Positions 20,095-28,731 of a stretch of DNA of 64,000 nt are shown here, one piece after another. Both the position numbers and the translations under genes were made by a program. The notes under the pieces were generated by a model. It was not told the DNA's origin. It saw only the letters and a program-made list of their open reading frames with translations, and did no database searches. Every line of letters starts with the position of its first letter. Position 1 is the first letter of the stretch. The stretch is from positions 1,327,501-1,391,500 of the forward strand of contig NZ_CP160388.1 of assembly GCF_040732315.1 (NCBI RefSeq), given 5' to 3'. Origin of the DNA: Oryzisolibacter sp. LB2S (lineage in GTDB: Bacteria; Pseudomonadota; Gammaproteobacteria; Burkholderiales; Burkholderiaceae_C).

Positions 20095-20367
20095 TCACGT
20101 GTCGGCCTTGCCGTCACCCAGCCGCCTGCCAAAGCTGCGGTAGCGTGCCAGCGGCAGGCCATATTGCGCAACGCGCGCGTTGTAGGCGGCCACGGCCTCC
20201 TTGTTGTCTTCGTTCCACTGCGCGCGGTAGCGCCGCCTGACCTCCTCGGCCAGCAGCTCGTCCACGGTCTGCGAGATATTCAGCCCGAGTTCGCGCGCCA
20301 GCTCCAGCACCTTGCTGTTGAGGCTGAGGTTGGTGGCTTTCTTGGGGGCGTTGTCGAAGTCGAGCAT
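20095..20367 (-). CDS. ccdA: CcdA-family antitoxin
   Basis: A 90-residue antitoxin. The N-terminal part (KKATNLSLNSKVLELARELG) is a ribbon-helix-helix DNA-binding segment and the C-terminal part (RRRYRAQWNEDNKEAVAAYN) is the toxin-binding tail seen in CcdA proteins. The ATG at 20367 has an excellent ggaggatc ribosome site. It overlaps or abuts the toxin start, as usual for such pairs, and probably represses its own promoter in the 107-base gap shared with fecI. Confidence 0.87.
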   Translation of the reverse strand: MLDFDNAPKKATNLSLNSKVLELARELGLNISQTVDELLAEEVRRRYRAQWNEDNKEAVAAYNARVAQYGLPLARYRSFGRRLGDGKADT

Positions 20368-20438
20368 GTGATCCTCCAAGAGGAATGCGCAGATTTTATG
20401 CGCATCGCCCGGTGCCGGCGCTCGGGAGTATGCATCTC

Positions 20439-20460
20439 TATAATCGAGAATCATTCGCAA
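20439..20460 (+). promoter_or_regulatory. fecI promoter -10 with Fur-like site
   Basis: A perfect tataat at 20439-20444 is overlapped by aatcgagaatcattcgcaa, whose gagaatcatt core is like known Fur boxes of betaproteobacteria. No clear -35 is seen. Placement 15-36 bases before the fecI ATG fits iron repression of the sigma factor. Confidence 0.65.
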
Positions 20461-20474
20461 ATAAGCGTCGCACC

Positions 20475-20987
20475 ATGTCCGTTCACCCCCTGCACACGCT
20501 CTACAGCGACCACCATGGCTGGTTGCAGGCCTGGTTGCGGCGGCGCCTGGGGTGCCTGGACGACGCGGCGGATCTGGCGCAGGACACCTTCGCGCGCCTG
20601 CTCGCGCGGCCCGTGCAGGCGCTGGAGGCCGACGTGCTGCGCGAGCCGCGCGCGTACCTGACCACCGTTGCCCACGGGTTGCTGGTGGACTTCTGGCGCC
20701 GCGGCGCGCTCGAGCGTGCCTATCTCGACGACCTGGCCCATCAGCCCGAGGCGCTGCAGCCCTCGCCCGAGGAGCGCCTGGCCGCCGTGCAGATGCTGCA
20801 GGCCGTCGATGCGCTGCTGCAGGGGCTCACGCCCAAGACGCGCGCGGCCTGGCTCATGAGCCGGCTCGACGGCCTCACGCATGCCGAGATCGCCACGCAG
20901 CTGCAGGTGTCTGTGCCGCGTGTGCGCCAGTACCTGGCGGGCGCCATGCGCCACGCGTATCAACTGCGATTTGGCGCCGCCTCATGA
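20475..20987 (+). CDS. ECF sigma factor, FecI type
   Basis: A 170-residue sigma-70 family member with regions 2 (DDAADLAQDTFARLLAR) and 4 (LTHAEIATQLQVSVPRVRQYL). FecI-type sigma factors direct RNA polymerase to iron-uptake receptor genes when released or activated by a FecR partner. The ATG at 20475 gives MSVHPLHTLY, a normal FecI start. It is followed by fecR with an ATGA overlap and then by two receptors with the matching signalling domain. Confidence 0.92.
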   Translation: MSVHPLHTLYSDHHGWLQAWLRRRLGCLDDAADLAQDTFARLLARPVQALEADVLREPRAYLTTVAHGLLVDFWRRGALERAYLDDLAHQPEALQPSPEERLAAVQMLQAVDALLQGLTPKTRAAWLMSRLDGLTHAEIATQLQVSVPRVRQYLAGAMRHAYQLRFGAAS

Positions 20988-22003
20988 CGAGCGTGACTGC
21001 AGACGACGCGCCGGTGTCCGCGCAGGTGCTCGACGAGGCCATCGCCTGGCAGCTGCGCATGGAGGAGGGCGAGGGCGGTGCGGACGCAGAGGGCGGTGCG
21101 CTGCAGCGCTGGCTGGCTGCCCACCCCGACCACGCGCGTGCCTGGCGCCAGCTGCATCGGCTGGGCGCCGAGATGGCTGCGAGCCTGGCAGTGGCGCGCG
21201 GCCCCGCGGTGCGCCAGGCGCTGGTGCGGCCCGCGGCGCGGCGCCCGCGGCGTGCCGCCGCCGTGCTGGCCGTCGCCCTGGCGGTGGTGGTGGGCTGTGG
21301 CGTGCTCGACCGCTTCCAGCCCGTCACAGAGCTGCTGGCCGACCACCATACCGGCACCGGCGAGCGCCGCAGCATCACATTGCCCGATGGCACCGTGCTG
21401 CACCTGGACACGCGCAGCGCCGTGGATGTGGCGTTCGATGCCTCGCGCCGCGCCATCGTGCTGCGTGCGGGCCAGGTGGCGGTCGAGACCGCGCATGGCA
21501 GTGCAGAGCGGCGCCCCTTTGTCGTGCTGACGGACGGGGGCAGCCTGCGCGCGCTGGGCACGCGCTTTACGGTCCAGGCGCTGCCTGGGCAGGCCGGCGC
21601 CACGAGAGTCACCGTCACCCAGTCCGCCGTGGCCGCGCGTCCGCCCGGCTGCACGGCCGCGCCCGACGATGACTGCGCGGGCGAGCGCATCGTCCAGACC
21701 GGCCAGACCGCGCTGCTGCACGGCGGCCGAGTGGACCTGCCCAAGCCCGCACCGCCCGAACCCGACGCCTGGAAGGACGGCCTGCTCGTCGTCGAGAACC
21801 AGCCCCTGGCCGACGTGGTGGAGCAGCTCGCGCGCTACCGCCCGGGGCGCCTGGCCGTCGATCCGCGCGTGGCCAGCCTGCGGGTAACGGGCACGCTGCC
21901 GCTGCGCGACACCGACCAGGCCCTGCTGGCCCTCACGGCCGCCGTGCCAGTGGAGGTGGCCTACACCACGCGCTGGTGGGTGACGCTCGAGCCTCGACGC
22001 TGA
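20984..22003 (+). CDS. FecR-family anti-sigma / sigma regulator
   Basis: A 339-residue inner-membrane protein. A cytoplasmic N-terminal DUF4880-like part (AIAWQLRMEEGEGG, then RWLAAHPDHARAWRQLHRLG) is followed by one membrane helix (AAAVLAVALAVVVGCGVL, about residues 88-105) and a periplasmic FecR domain (GERRSITLPDGTVLHLDTRS, GSLRALGTRFTVQ). A C-terminal secretin/STN-like part (LADVVEQLARYRPGRLAVDP) follows. It receives the signal from the receptor's STN domain and controls the FecI factor. Its ATG overlaps the fecI stop. Confidence 0.92.
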   Translation: MTSVTADDAPVSAQVLDEAIAWQLRMEEGEGGADAEGGALQRWLAAHPDHARAWRQLHRLGAEMAASLAVARGPAVRQALVRPAARRPRRAAAVLAVALAVVVGCGVLDRFQPVTELLADHHTGTGERRSITLPDGTVLHLDTRSAVDVAFDASRRAIVLRAGQVAVETAHGSAERRPFVVLTDGGSLRALGTRFTVQALPGQAGATRVTVTQSAVAARPPGCTAAPDDDCAGERIVQTGQTALLHGGRVDLPKPAPPEPDAWKDGLLVVENQPLADVVEQLARYRPGRLAVDPRVASLRVTGTLPLRDTDQALLALTAAVPVEVAYTTRWWVTLEPRR

Positions 22004-22028
22004 GTTCGGCATCAAATGTGCCGCCAGT

Positions 22029-22060
22029 CCTTTGCAGGTGGGCGCTGGAAGCTATCAGTA
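22029..22060 (+). repeat. Partial interspersed repeat upstream of receptor 1
   Basis: tttgcaggtgggcgctggaagctatcag is related to the repeat copies at 24652 and 28117 but degraded. It marks the left side of a leader that is duplicated before receptor 2 (24690-24839). Confidence 0.45.
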
Positions 22061-22099
22061 TGAGAGTGTTTGGGTCCGGGTACGGGCGAGGGCGAGGGC

Positions 22100-22206
22100 G
22101 TAAGCAGAAAAAAAAGTGGCGCCACCCCCTCTCGCTTTTTCGCGCTCGTTCGGCATGCAAGGAAGAAGGTTTTCCGATTCCACCTCTTGATCTTTCTTGG
22201 AGTTTC
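22100..22206 (+). promoter_or_regulatory. Duplicated leader of TonB receptor 1
   Basis: An A-run followed by the palindrome gtggcgccac and ccccctctc, then cgctcgttcggca, recurs before receptor 2 at about 24740-24839. This shared leader presumably carries the FecI-dependent promoter; the exact promoter cannot be placed by eye. Confidence 0.5.
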
Positions 22207-24654
22207 ATGCCCATGCCCAATGCCTTGCCCTTTTCCCTCAAACCCTGCGCCGCCGCGCTGCTCCTGGCCCTGACGACGGGCATGTTGGTCGCCGCCGCGC
22301 CGGCCGCGGCGCAGACGACCGCCGCCGCGGCCGTGCGCGACTATGACCTGCCGGCCGGCCCGCTGGCGGCCACGCTCAACCGCATCGCGCGCGAGGCCGG
22401 GCTGGCCTTCAGCACCGATGCGCAGCTGATGCAAGGGCGCAGCGCCGCGCCGGTGCGCGGCCGTTTCGAGGCGAGCGAGGCCATGCGGCGCGCGCTGGCC
22501 GGATCGGGTCTGGAGCTGCTGGGGACCACGGGCGGCGGCTACACGCTGCGGGCGGCTGCGCAGCCAGCGCCTGGCGCCGCAGGCAGCGGGGCGGTGCTCG
22601 CGCCGGTCACGGTGACGGCGCAGGCCGATTCCGCCACCGGCCTGCCGCCGGTCTATGCGGGCGGTGCCGTGGCGCGCGGCGCACGTGCGGGTGTGCTGGG
22701 CAATCTGGACTTTCTCGATACGCCTTTCAACATCTCCGCCTACACCAGCGAGACGATAGAGAACCAGCAGACGACGAGCATCGCCGAGGCCGTGGTCAAC
22801 GACCCCTCGGTGCGTGTGTCCGGGGGCAATGGCGCCCTGTCCGACGAGTTCGTCATCCGCGGCTTTCCCGTGGACAACAAGGACGCGACCTTCAATGGCC
22901 TCTACGGCGTGCTGCCGGCCTACCGCACCTCGCTGGAGTTCGTCGAGCGCATCGAGATCAGCAAGGGGGCGACGGCCTTTCTGAACGGCATGGCGCCGAT
23001 TGGCAGCATCGGCGGCAACATCAACATCGTGCCCAAGCGCGCGGGGGATGATCCGCTCACGCGGGTGACGGCCTCGTACGCCTCGAAGAGCCAGGGCGCG
23101 CTGCACCTGGACGTGGGGCGGCGCTTTGGCGAGAAGAAGGAATTCGGCATTCGCGCCAATGCCGTGGTGCGCCGAGGCGACAAGGCCATCGACTACCAGA
23201 AGCAGGAGGTCGATCTGGGCTCCCTCGGCCTGGACTACCGGGGCGAGCGCCTGCGACTGTCGGCCGATCTGATCTCGCAGAGCGAGGACCTGCACGGCAT
23301 CCAGCATGTCCTGAACGTGGCGTCCGGCATCGTGGTTCCGAGCGCACCGGATGCGACCCACAACCTTGGCCAGCCCTGGTATGTCGGCAATCGCCGCGCC
23401 CAATCGGCCATGGTCTCTGGCGAGTTCGACCTGAACGCGCATTGGACGGCATGGCTGCGCGCCGGGCAGGCCACCACCAAGAACCACGTCATCGGCGCGG
23501 GCGGTGGCTTCACGCTGCTCGATGCCAGCGGGAACACGCGCATGCTCGATTCGCTGGTCCGGTTCCGCTACAAGACCGACTCCGTGGACACGGGCCTGCG
23601 CGGCCAGTTCGCCACCGGGGCGGTGCATCACCGCGTGAGCCTGGGCCTGACGTCCTACCAGCAGATCGCCAGCCGCTACATGGACATCAAGCGCACCACG
23701 CCGCAGTTCTCCAACCTCTATGCCCCGCAGGTGCATGCACAGCCCACCTTCGTGGACCGCGCGCCGTGGAAGGAGGCCGACATCCGCCTGGACAGCGTGT
23801 CGCTGTCCGACACCCTGTCCTTCATGGACGAGCGCGTGCTGCTCACGCTCGGCCTGCGCCACCAGCGCGTGCGCACCGAGAGCTTCAGCTATCTGACCGG
23901 CCAGCCCACGGGCACGCCGTATGACGAAGATGCGCTCACGCCCATGGTCGGCCTGGTGGTCAAGCCGTGGGAGAAGGTATCGCTGTACGGCAACTACATC
24001 GAAGGGTTGTCGCAGGGCGAGACCGCGCCGATCGATGCCGACAACGGCGGCGAAGTGTTCGCCCCCTACAAGTCCAAGCAGTACGAGGTGGGCGCGAAGA
24101 TCGACCATGGCCGCCTGGCCACCACGGTCAGCCTGTTCCAGCTGAGCAAGCCCACCGGCGGCTACCTGCCTGGCACCAACACCTATGCGCAGGGCAACGA
24201 GCAGCGCAACCGGGGCCTGGAAGTCAACGTCTTCGGCGAGCTCGCGCGCGGCGTGCGTCTGCATGGTGGGGCGATGTACAACCAGGCGCGCCTGGTGCGC
24301 ACGGCCACGGGGGTGAACCAGGGCAACACTGCCACCGGCGCACCCCGGCTGCAGCTCAACCTGAGCGGTGAGTGGGATGTGCCCCAGCTGCCCGGCCTCA
24401 CGCTGTCGGCCCAGGCGGTCCGGACCAGCAAGCAATACGTGAATGCAGCCAACACGCAGTCCATACCGGGGTGGACGCGCTGGGACCTGGGTGCCCGCTA
24501 CCGGACCCAGATCGCCGGCAAGGCCACCACGCTGCGCATGTACGTGCACAACGTGACGGGCAAGGACTATTGGGCGGGCACGTCGATCTGGGGCAGCGGC
24601 CTGTACCTGGGCGCACCGCGCACCGTGTCGGCCTCGCTCACCGTGGACTTCTAA
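22207..24654 (+). CDS. TonB-dependent siderophore receptor with signalling (STN) domain, copy 1
   Basis: An 815-residue outer-membrane receptor. It has a signal peptide (about 1-35), an STN domain (about 43-116, DLPAGPLAATLNRIAREAG), a TonB box region APVTVTA (132-138), a plug (about 165-280) with VIRGFPVDN, and a 22-strand barrel ending SASLTVDF with the terminal Phe typical of barrels. STN domains talk to FecR, encoded just upstream. The ATG at 22207 is preferred. The first 147 residues are almost identical to copy 2, while plug and barrel differ clearly, so the two proteins probably take up different ferric siderophores. Confidence 0.93.
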   Translation: MPMPNALPFSLKPCAAALLLALTTGMLVAAAPAAAQTTAAAAVRDYDLPAGPLAATLNRIAREAGLAFSTDAQLMQGRSAAPVRGRFEASEAMRRALAGSGLELLGTTGGGYTLRAAAQPAPGAAGSGAVLAPVTVTAQADSATGLPPVYAGGAVARGARAGVLGNLDFLDTPFNISAYTSETIENQQTTSIAEAVVNDPSVRVSGGNGALSDEFVIRGFPVDNKDATFNGLYGVLPAYRTSLEFVERIEISKGATAFLNGMAPIGSIGGNINIVPKRAGDDPLTRVTASYASKSQGALHLDVGRRFGEKKEFGIRANAVVRRGDKAIDYQKQEVDLGSLGLDYRGERLRLSADLISQSEDLHGIQHVLNVASGIVVPSAPDATHNLGQPWYVGNRRAQSAMVSGEFDLNAHWTAWLRAGQATTKNHVIGAGGGFTLLDASGNTRMLDSLVRFRYKTDSVDTGLRGQFATGAVHHRVSLGLTSYQQIASRYMDIKRTTPQFSNLYAPQVHAQPTFVDRAPWKEADIRLDSVSLSDTLSFMDERVLLTLGLRHQRVRTESFSYLTGQPTGTPYDEDALTPMVGLVVKPWEKVSLYGNYIEGLSQGETAPIDADNGGEVFAPYKSKQYEVGAKIDHGRLATTVSLFQLSKPTGGYLPGTNTYAQGNEQRNRGLEVNVFGELARGVRLHGGAMYNQARLVRTATGVNQGNTATGAPRLQLNLSGEWDVPQLPGLTLSAQAVRTSKQYVNAANTQSIPGWTRWDLGARYRTQIAGKATTLRMYVHNVTGKDYWAGTSIWGSGLYLGAPRTVSASLTVDF

Positions 24655-24697
24655 GCCAAATTGGCATCCAGCGATTGCACAGCAAGCGCTGGCAGCT
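24652..24697 (+). repeat. 46-bp direct repeat, copy A
   Basis: Starts at the stop codon of receptor 1 (taagccaaattggcatcc...) and ends ggcagct. It is identical over 46 bases with 28117-28162, which lay directly behind receptor 2 before the IS entered. It contains the interspersed repeat core agcaagcgctggcagct. Confidence 0.9.
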
Positions 24698-24839
24698 ATC
24701 AACAGTGGAGCGCTTTGTCGAGAATGGGGAGAAGCCGGTAAAAAAAGTGGCGCCACCCCCTCTCACTTTCTTGCGCTCGTTCGGCAAGCAGGAAAGAAGC
24801 GCCTTCCGCTTTCCCTTTTCCGATCTGCCCTGGAGTGCC

Positions 24840-27293
24840 ATGCCCATGTCCCATGCCTTGCCCTTTTCCCTCAAACCCTGCGCCGCCGCGCTGCTCCTGG
24901 CCCTGACGACAGGCATGCTGGTCGCCGCCGCGCCGGCCGCGGCGCAGACGGCCGCCGCCGCGGCCGTGCGCGAGTATGACCTGCCGGCCGGCCCGCTGGC
25001 GGCCACGCTCAACCGCATCGCGCGCGAGGCCGGGCTGGCCTTCAGCACCGATGCGCAGCTGATGCAAGGGCGCAGCGCCGCGCCGGTGCGCGGCCGATTC
25101 GAGGCGAGCGAGGCCATGCGGCGCGCGCTGGCCGGATCGGGTCTGGAGCTGCTGGGGACCACGGGCGGCGGCTACACGCTGCGGGCGGCTGCGCAGCCAG
25201 CGCCTGGCGCCGCAGGAAGCGGCAGCGTGCTCGCGCCGGTCACGGTGACGGCACAGGCCGATTCCGCCACCGGCCTGCCGGCGGCCTATGCGGGTGGCCA
25301 GGTGGCCAAGGGTGCACGCCTGGGTCTGTTGGGCAATGCCGACGTGATGGACATTCCCTTCAGTGTCACCAGCTACACGGCAGAACTCATGGAGAACCAG
25401 GGCGCACGCACCATCGCCGATGTGCTCAAGAACGACCCGGCGGTGCGCTATTCCACCTCGGACGGCCACCCGTTCGAGAACTTCCGCGTGCGCAACTTCG
25501 CCGTCAACCAGAACGAGCTGGTGGTCGATGGCATGTACGGCCTGATTCCCTATGGCCGCACACCGGTGGAGATGTTCGAGCGTGTCGAGCTGCTGCGTGG
25601 CCCGAGCGCGTTGTTCACCGGCATGGCGCCCGCGGGCGCCCTGGGCGGCACGATCAACCTGGTGCCCAAGCGCGCCGGTGAAGCGCCGCTGTCGCGCGTG
25701 TCGCTGGACTATGTGTCCGAAGGCCAGCTGGGCACCAGGTTCGACCTGAGCCGGCGCTTTGGCAACGACAAGGAATGGGGCCTGCGTCTCAACGGCTCGT
25801 TTGCCGATGGCGACACGGCACTCGATGGCCAGTCGCGCCAGCGCCAGCTCCTGTCCGCCGCGCTCGACTACCGGCAGGGCGGCTTCAAGGGGTCGCTGGA
25901 CGCCTACTACACCAAGGAGAAGTTCGACGGGGGCACGCCCGCCGGCGTGATGTTCCGCAACCCTGCGCTGGGCGTGCTCGCTGCGCCGGACGCCTCGCTG
26001 GGCCTATTTCCCGCAGCCTACGGCGAGTCCGAGAACAAGGCCGCCATCCTGCGCACCGAATATGCCTTCAATGACGCGGTGACCGCCTTTGCCAATGTCG
26101 GCGTGCGCCACGGCAAGGTCGCGGGCTTCTTCACGGGAACATGGGTGGTTGTCACCGGGGCGGACGGTGCCGGCACGGTGTCCATGTCCGGCCAGCGCAT
26201 GTACGAGAAGAACGTGAACACCGAGGCGGGCCTGCGCCTGAACTTCCGCACCGGCGGCATCGGACACGAGATGACGCTGCAGGCATCGCGTCTGAAGATG
26301 GACTATGGCTATGACGCCAACTCGAACGGCGGTACCACCAACATCTATGCCCCCTCCTATGTGGCCATGCCCGCGCTGCCCGGCGCGGCCAGGAAATGGT
26401 CCGACAAGACCTTCGACAGCCTGGCCGTGGTGGACACCCTGTCCCTGCTGGACGAGCGGCTCAGGCTGACGCTGGGTCTGCGCCATCAGAGCTACCAGGT
26501 TGTGCCCACCTCCGACGGCATCGCCATCGGTGGCGAAGTGGCCTACGACAAGAGCGTGGTCACTCCTGCCGCCGCCGTGGTGTTCAAGCCCTGGGGGCCG
26601 AACGTGTCGCTGTACGCCAGCTATGTGCAGGGGCTGAGCCAGGGTGGGCGCATCTCCACCGACAACGGCTACGTGCGCAACCACACCTTCGCGCCCTACA
26701 AGACCAAGCAGACCGAGCTGGGCGTGAAGTGGAATGCGGGCAGCTTCACGCACACGGCAGCGCTCTACCAGATCACCAAACCCGAGCTCATCACCTTTGC
26801 CAGCGGCGCGGGCCTGGACGCCATCGACGGCGGCGAAAAACGCGTGCGTGGCCTGGAGTGGAGCACCTTCGGTGAGGTCACACGCGGCGTGCGCGTGCTC
26901 GGTGGTGTGGTCTATGCGCAGAGCATCCAGAGCAAGACGCAGGGCGGGCTGCTCGACGGCTACGCCGCCGTGGGCTCGCCGCATTGGCAGGCCAACCTGG
27001 GCGCGGAATGGGATGTGCCCGGCGCGCCCGGGCTGACGCTGACCGGCCGCGTGCAGTCCAGCGCCAGCCAGTGGCTGACCAACAATCACACGCTCAAGTT
27101 GCCTGGCTGGTCGGTGTTTGACCTGGGCGCGCGCTACGCCACCCGGCTGGCGGGTAGGCAGGCCGTGCTGCGCCTGAACGTGAATAACGTGGCCGACCGC
27201 AACTACTACTCGGGCATCTTCCGCGAAGGCGCGCCCATTGGCACCCTGGGCGCACCGCGCACCGTGTCGGCCTCACTCACCGTGGACTTCTAG
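24840..27293 (+). CDS. TonB-dependent siderophore receptor with signalling (STN) domain, copy 2
   Basis: An 817-residue receptor with the same architecture as copy 1: signal peptide, STN domain (about 43-116), TonB box near 132-138, plug with FRVRNFAVNQNELVVDGMYG, and barrel ending GAPRTVSASLTVDF. Residues 1-147 and the last 14 residues match copy 1, but the part between is much more diverged. The stop codon is now TAG: T and A are native and G is the first base of the IS that follows (27293). Translation starts at ATG 24840 behind a leader duplicated from that of copy 1. Confidence 0.93.
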   Translation: MPMSHALPFSLKPCAAALLLALTTGMLVAAAPAAAQTAAAAAVREYDLPAGPLAATLNRIAREAGLAFSTDAQLMQGRSAAPVRGRFEASEAMRRALAGSGLELLGTTGGGYTLRAAAQPAPGAAGSGSVLAPVTVTAQADSATGLPAAYAGGQVAKGARLGLLGNADVMDIPFSVTSYTAELMENQGARTIADVLKNDPAVRYSTSDGHPFENFRVRNFAVNQNELVVDGMYGLIPYGRTPVEMFERVELLRGPSALFTGMAPAGALGGTINLVPKRAGEAPLSRVSLDYVSEGQLGTRFDLSRRFGNDKEWGLRLNGSFADGDTALDGQSRQRQLLSAALDYRQGGFKGSLDAYYTKEKFDGGTPAGVMFRNPALGVLAAPDASLGLFPAAYGESENKAAILRTEYAFNDAVTAFANVGVRHGKVAGFFTGTWVVVTGADGAGTVSMSGQRMYEKNVNTEAGLRLNFRTGGIGHEMTLQASRLKMDYGYDANSNGGTTNIYAPSYVAMPALPGAARKWSDKTFDSLAVVDTLSLLDERLRLTLGLRHQSYQVVPTSDGIAIGGEVAYDKSVVTPAAAVVFKPWGPNVSLYASYVQGLSQGGRISTDNGYVRNHTFAPYKTKQTELGVKWNAGSFTHTAALYQITKPELITFASGAGLDAIDGGEKRVRGLEWSTFGEVTRGVRVLGGVVYAQSIQSKTQGGLLDGYAAVGSPHWQANLGAEWDVPGAPGLTLTGRVQSSASQWLTNNHTLKLPGWSVFDLGARYATRLAGRQAVLRLNVNNVADRNYYSGIFREGAPIGTLGAPRTVSASLTVDF

Positions 27294-28116
27294 GGCCTGT
27301 TAACACATCCGAAGCCCATCAGCGACGAGTACAAAGCTGATGAAGCCGAGGAACATGATGTCGAGTTTCTCGAACCGCGTGAAGATGCGCCGGAAGCCCT
27401 TGAGGCGGCGGAATAGACGCTCAACCTCGTTGCGGCGCTTGTACATCTCGCGGTCGTACTCCCAAGGCTCGACGCGGGTACGCAGCGGTGGCACGACGGG
27501 GATGTAGCCCAAATCGAGCGCCAACTGGCGCGTCTCGTTGCCCTCGTAGGCCTTGTCCATGAGCAGGTGCAGCGGCCGGTTCGGGGCGCCCAGGCTGGCG
27601 AGCAGTTCGCGCCCTTGTGGGGCATCGCCGGCCTGGCCCGGCGACAGTGAGAACGTTATGGCCGTTCGAGCATCCGCGGCAACCATATGAATCTTGGTTG
27701 TCCATCCACCTCGAGACTTGCCGATGGATTGGGGGCCGTTTTTTTTAGCGCGCCCGTGCCGTCTGGGTGCACCTTGATGCTTGTGGAGTCCAGTGACACC
27801 GCCTCGATCTTGATGCGCACAACCTGAGCCTTCTGCAGTTCCTCGAACATTCTGTCGAGGACCCCAGCCTTGGTCCAGCGGTTCATGCGCGTGTAGATCG
27901 TGTGCCAGTTACCGAAGCGCTTGGGCAGTCCACGCCACTTGCAGCCATGCTCGGCTACGTAGAGGATGGCGTTGACGACCTGCAAGTTGCTCAGGCTGAC
28001 GTTTCCTCGCTGCGTGGGAAGGCAGTGCTCGATCTTGGCGAATTGTTCTGGCGTTATCTCCATGGCTGCCAGTCTGTGCCATGGCGGGCGCAAAAACAAT
28101 TAGTGTTAACACGCCC
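27293..28116 (-). mobile_element. IS5-family insertion sequence (IS427-group-like), 824 bp
   Basis: Ends are gggcctgttaacac (27293) and, inverted, gtgttaacacgccc (to 28116): 14-bp inverted repeats with one mismatch. The target duplication is TA (27291-27292 and 28117-28118), as in the IS427 group of IS5, which targets TA within CTAR-like sites. The transposase is read on the minus strand in two frames joined by a -1 slip at an A-run. Both ends and both frames look intact, so the element may be active. Confidence 0.9.
27300..28063 (-). CDS. IS5-family transposase, two frames joined by programmed -1 frameshift
   Basis: Frame 1 starts at ATG 28063 (MEITPEQFAKIEHCLP) and stops at 27656. Frame 2 is open to 27300 and is in the -1 frame. 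They join at a run of eight A on the minus strand (27739-27746), where CTA AAA AAA ACG can slip to give KKNGPQSIGK. The fused protein of about 254 residues has the DDE residues: Asp in SLDSTSIKVH, Asp in LLMDKAYEGN and Glu in RRNEVERLFRRLKGFRRI. Frame 1 alone lacks the last two and would be inactive. The slip is the known expression control of this IS group. Confidence 0.88.
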
Positions 28117-28162
28117 TAAGCCAAATTGGCATCCAGCGATTGCACAGCAAGCGCTGGCAGCT
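28117..28162 (+). repeat. 46-bp direct repeat, copy B
   Basis: Identical with 24652-24697. It was the native 3' flank of receptor 2; the IS now separates it from the gene. It lies 20 bases before the next gene. Confidence 0.9.
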
Positions 28163-28181
28163 CACTTTTTTATAGTTCTCC

Positions 28182-28433
28182 ATGACCGTTGCCGCCCTGG
28201 CCCTCACCATCGCCGCGTGCGTGTGCCTCTACCTCGTCAGCCCCAACCAGCGCTGGCGGGCGCGGGCGCTGCCGCGGCCGTTCCTGGCGGCGGGACTTGT
28301 GCTGCTGGCTGCGGGCATCGGGCTGTGGGCCATGGCGCTGCAGCCGCTGGCGGGCTTCTTCGTGGCGCTGCATGTGGCCATGGTCTGCCTGTTCGCCTTT
28401 CCCTACATTGCCGTACTCAAGAAGAAAGACTGA
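28182..28433 (+). CDS. Small inner-membrane protein of iron-uptake cluster
   Basis: An 83-residue protein with three hydrophobic segments (AALALTIAACVCLYLV, FLAAGLVLLAAGIGLWAMAL, GFFVALHVAMVCLFAFPYIAV) and a basic end LKKKD. Small membrane proteins of this sort (DUF3325/DUF3649-like) often precede PepSY genes in iron clusters; I cannot assign the family with confidence. No strong ribosome site is visible before ATG 28182. One base separates its stop from the next ATG. Confidence 0.65.
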   Translation: MTVAALALTIAACVCLYLVSPNQRWRARALPRPFLAAGLVLLAAGIGLWAMALQPLAGFFVALHVAMVCLFAFPYIAVLKKKD

Positions 28434-28434
28434 C

Positions 28435-28731
28435 ATGGCGGCACGCGACATTCGCCCGGACTGGTGGGCCAAGACCAGCGCCGGGCTGCTTCTGGGCTTC
28501 GGGCTGGCGATGGCGCTGGTTGGCCTTCCGGCCTACCTGGTGTCCGGCGGCATTGCCGCGCCGGACGGGCGCTTCACCACGCTGCGCTTTCTGATGCCCT
28601 TCGTATGGATCGCAGTGTTCAGCCTGTGCTACCTGTTTCGCAGTGGCCGGGCCGCGTGGCTGTGGCTGGGTGGCGCCAACCTGCTGGCGTTCGCGCTGCT
28701 GTTCGCCTGCCGCTTCTGGTGGTTCGCATGA
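28435..28731 (+). CDS. Small inner-membrane protein next to PepSY gene
   Basis: A 98-residue protein with three membrane helices (AGLLLGFGLAMALVGLPAYL, FLMPFVWIAVFSLCYLF, AWLWLGGANLLAFALLFACR). The start MAARDIRPDWWAKTSAGLLL recalls a small family found beside siderophore receptors and PepSY proteins in gammaproteobacteria and betaproteobacteria. Function unknown. Its TGA overlaps the ATG of the PepSY gene, so the three genes are one translational unit. Confidence 0.65.
   Translation: MAARDIRPDWWAKTSAGLLLGFGLAMALVGLPAYLVSGGIAAPDGRFTTLRFLMPFVWIAVFSLCYLFRSGRAAWLWLGGANLLAFALLFACRFWWFA

Noticed and set aside
27656..28099. First transposase frame as a pseudogene
   Set aside because: The break is at an A-run with the second frame in -1 register, which is the normal programmed frameshift of this IS group rather than decay.
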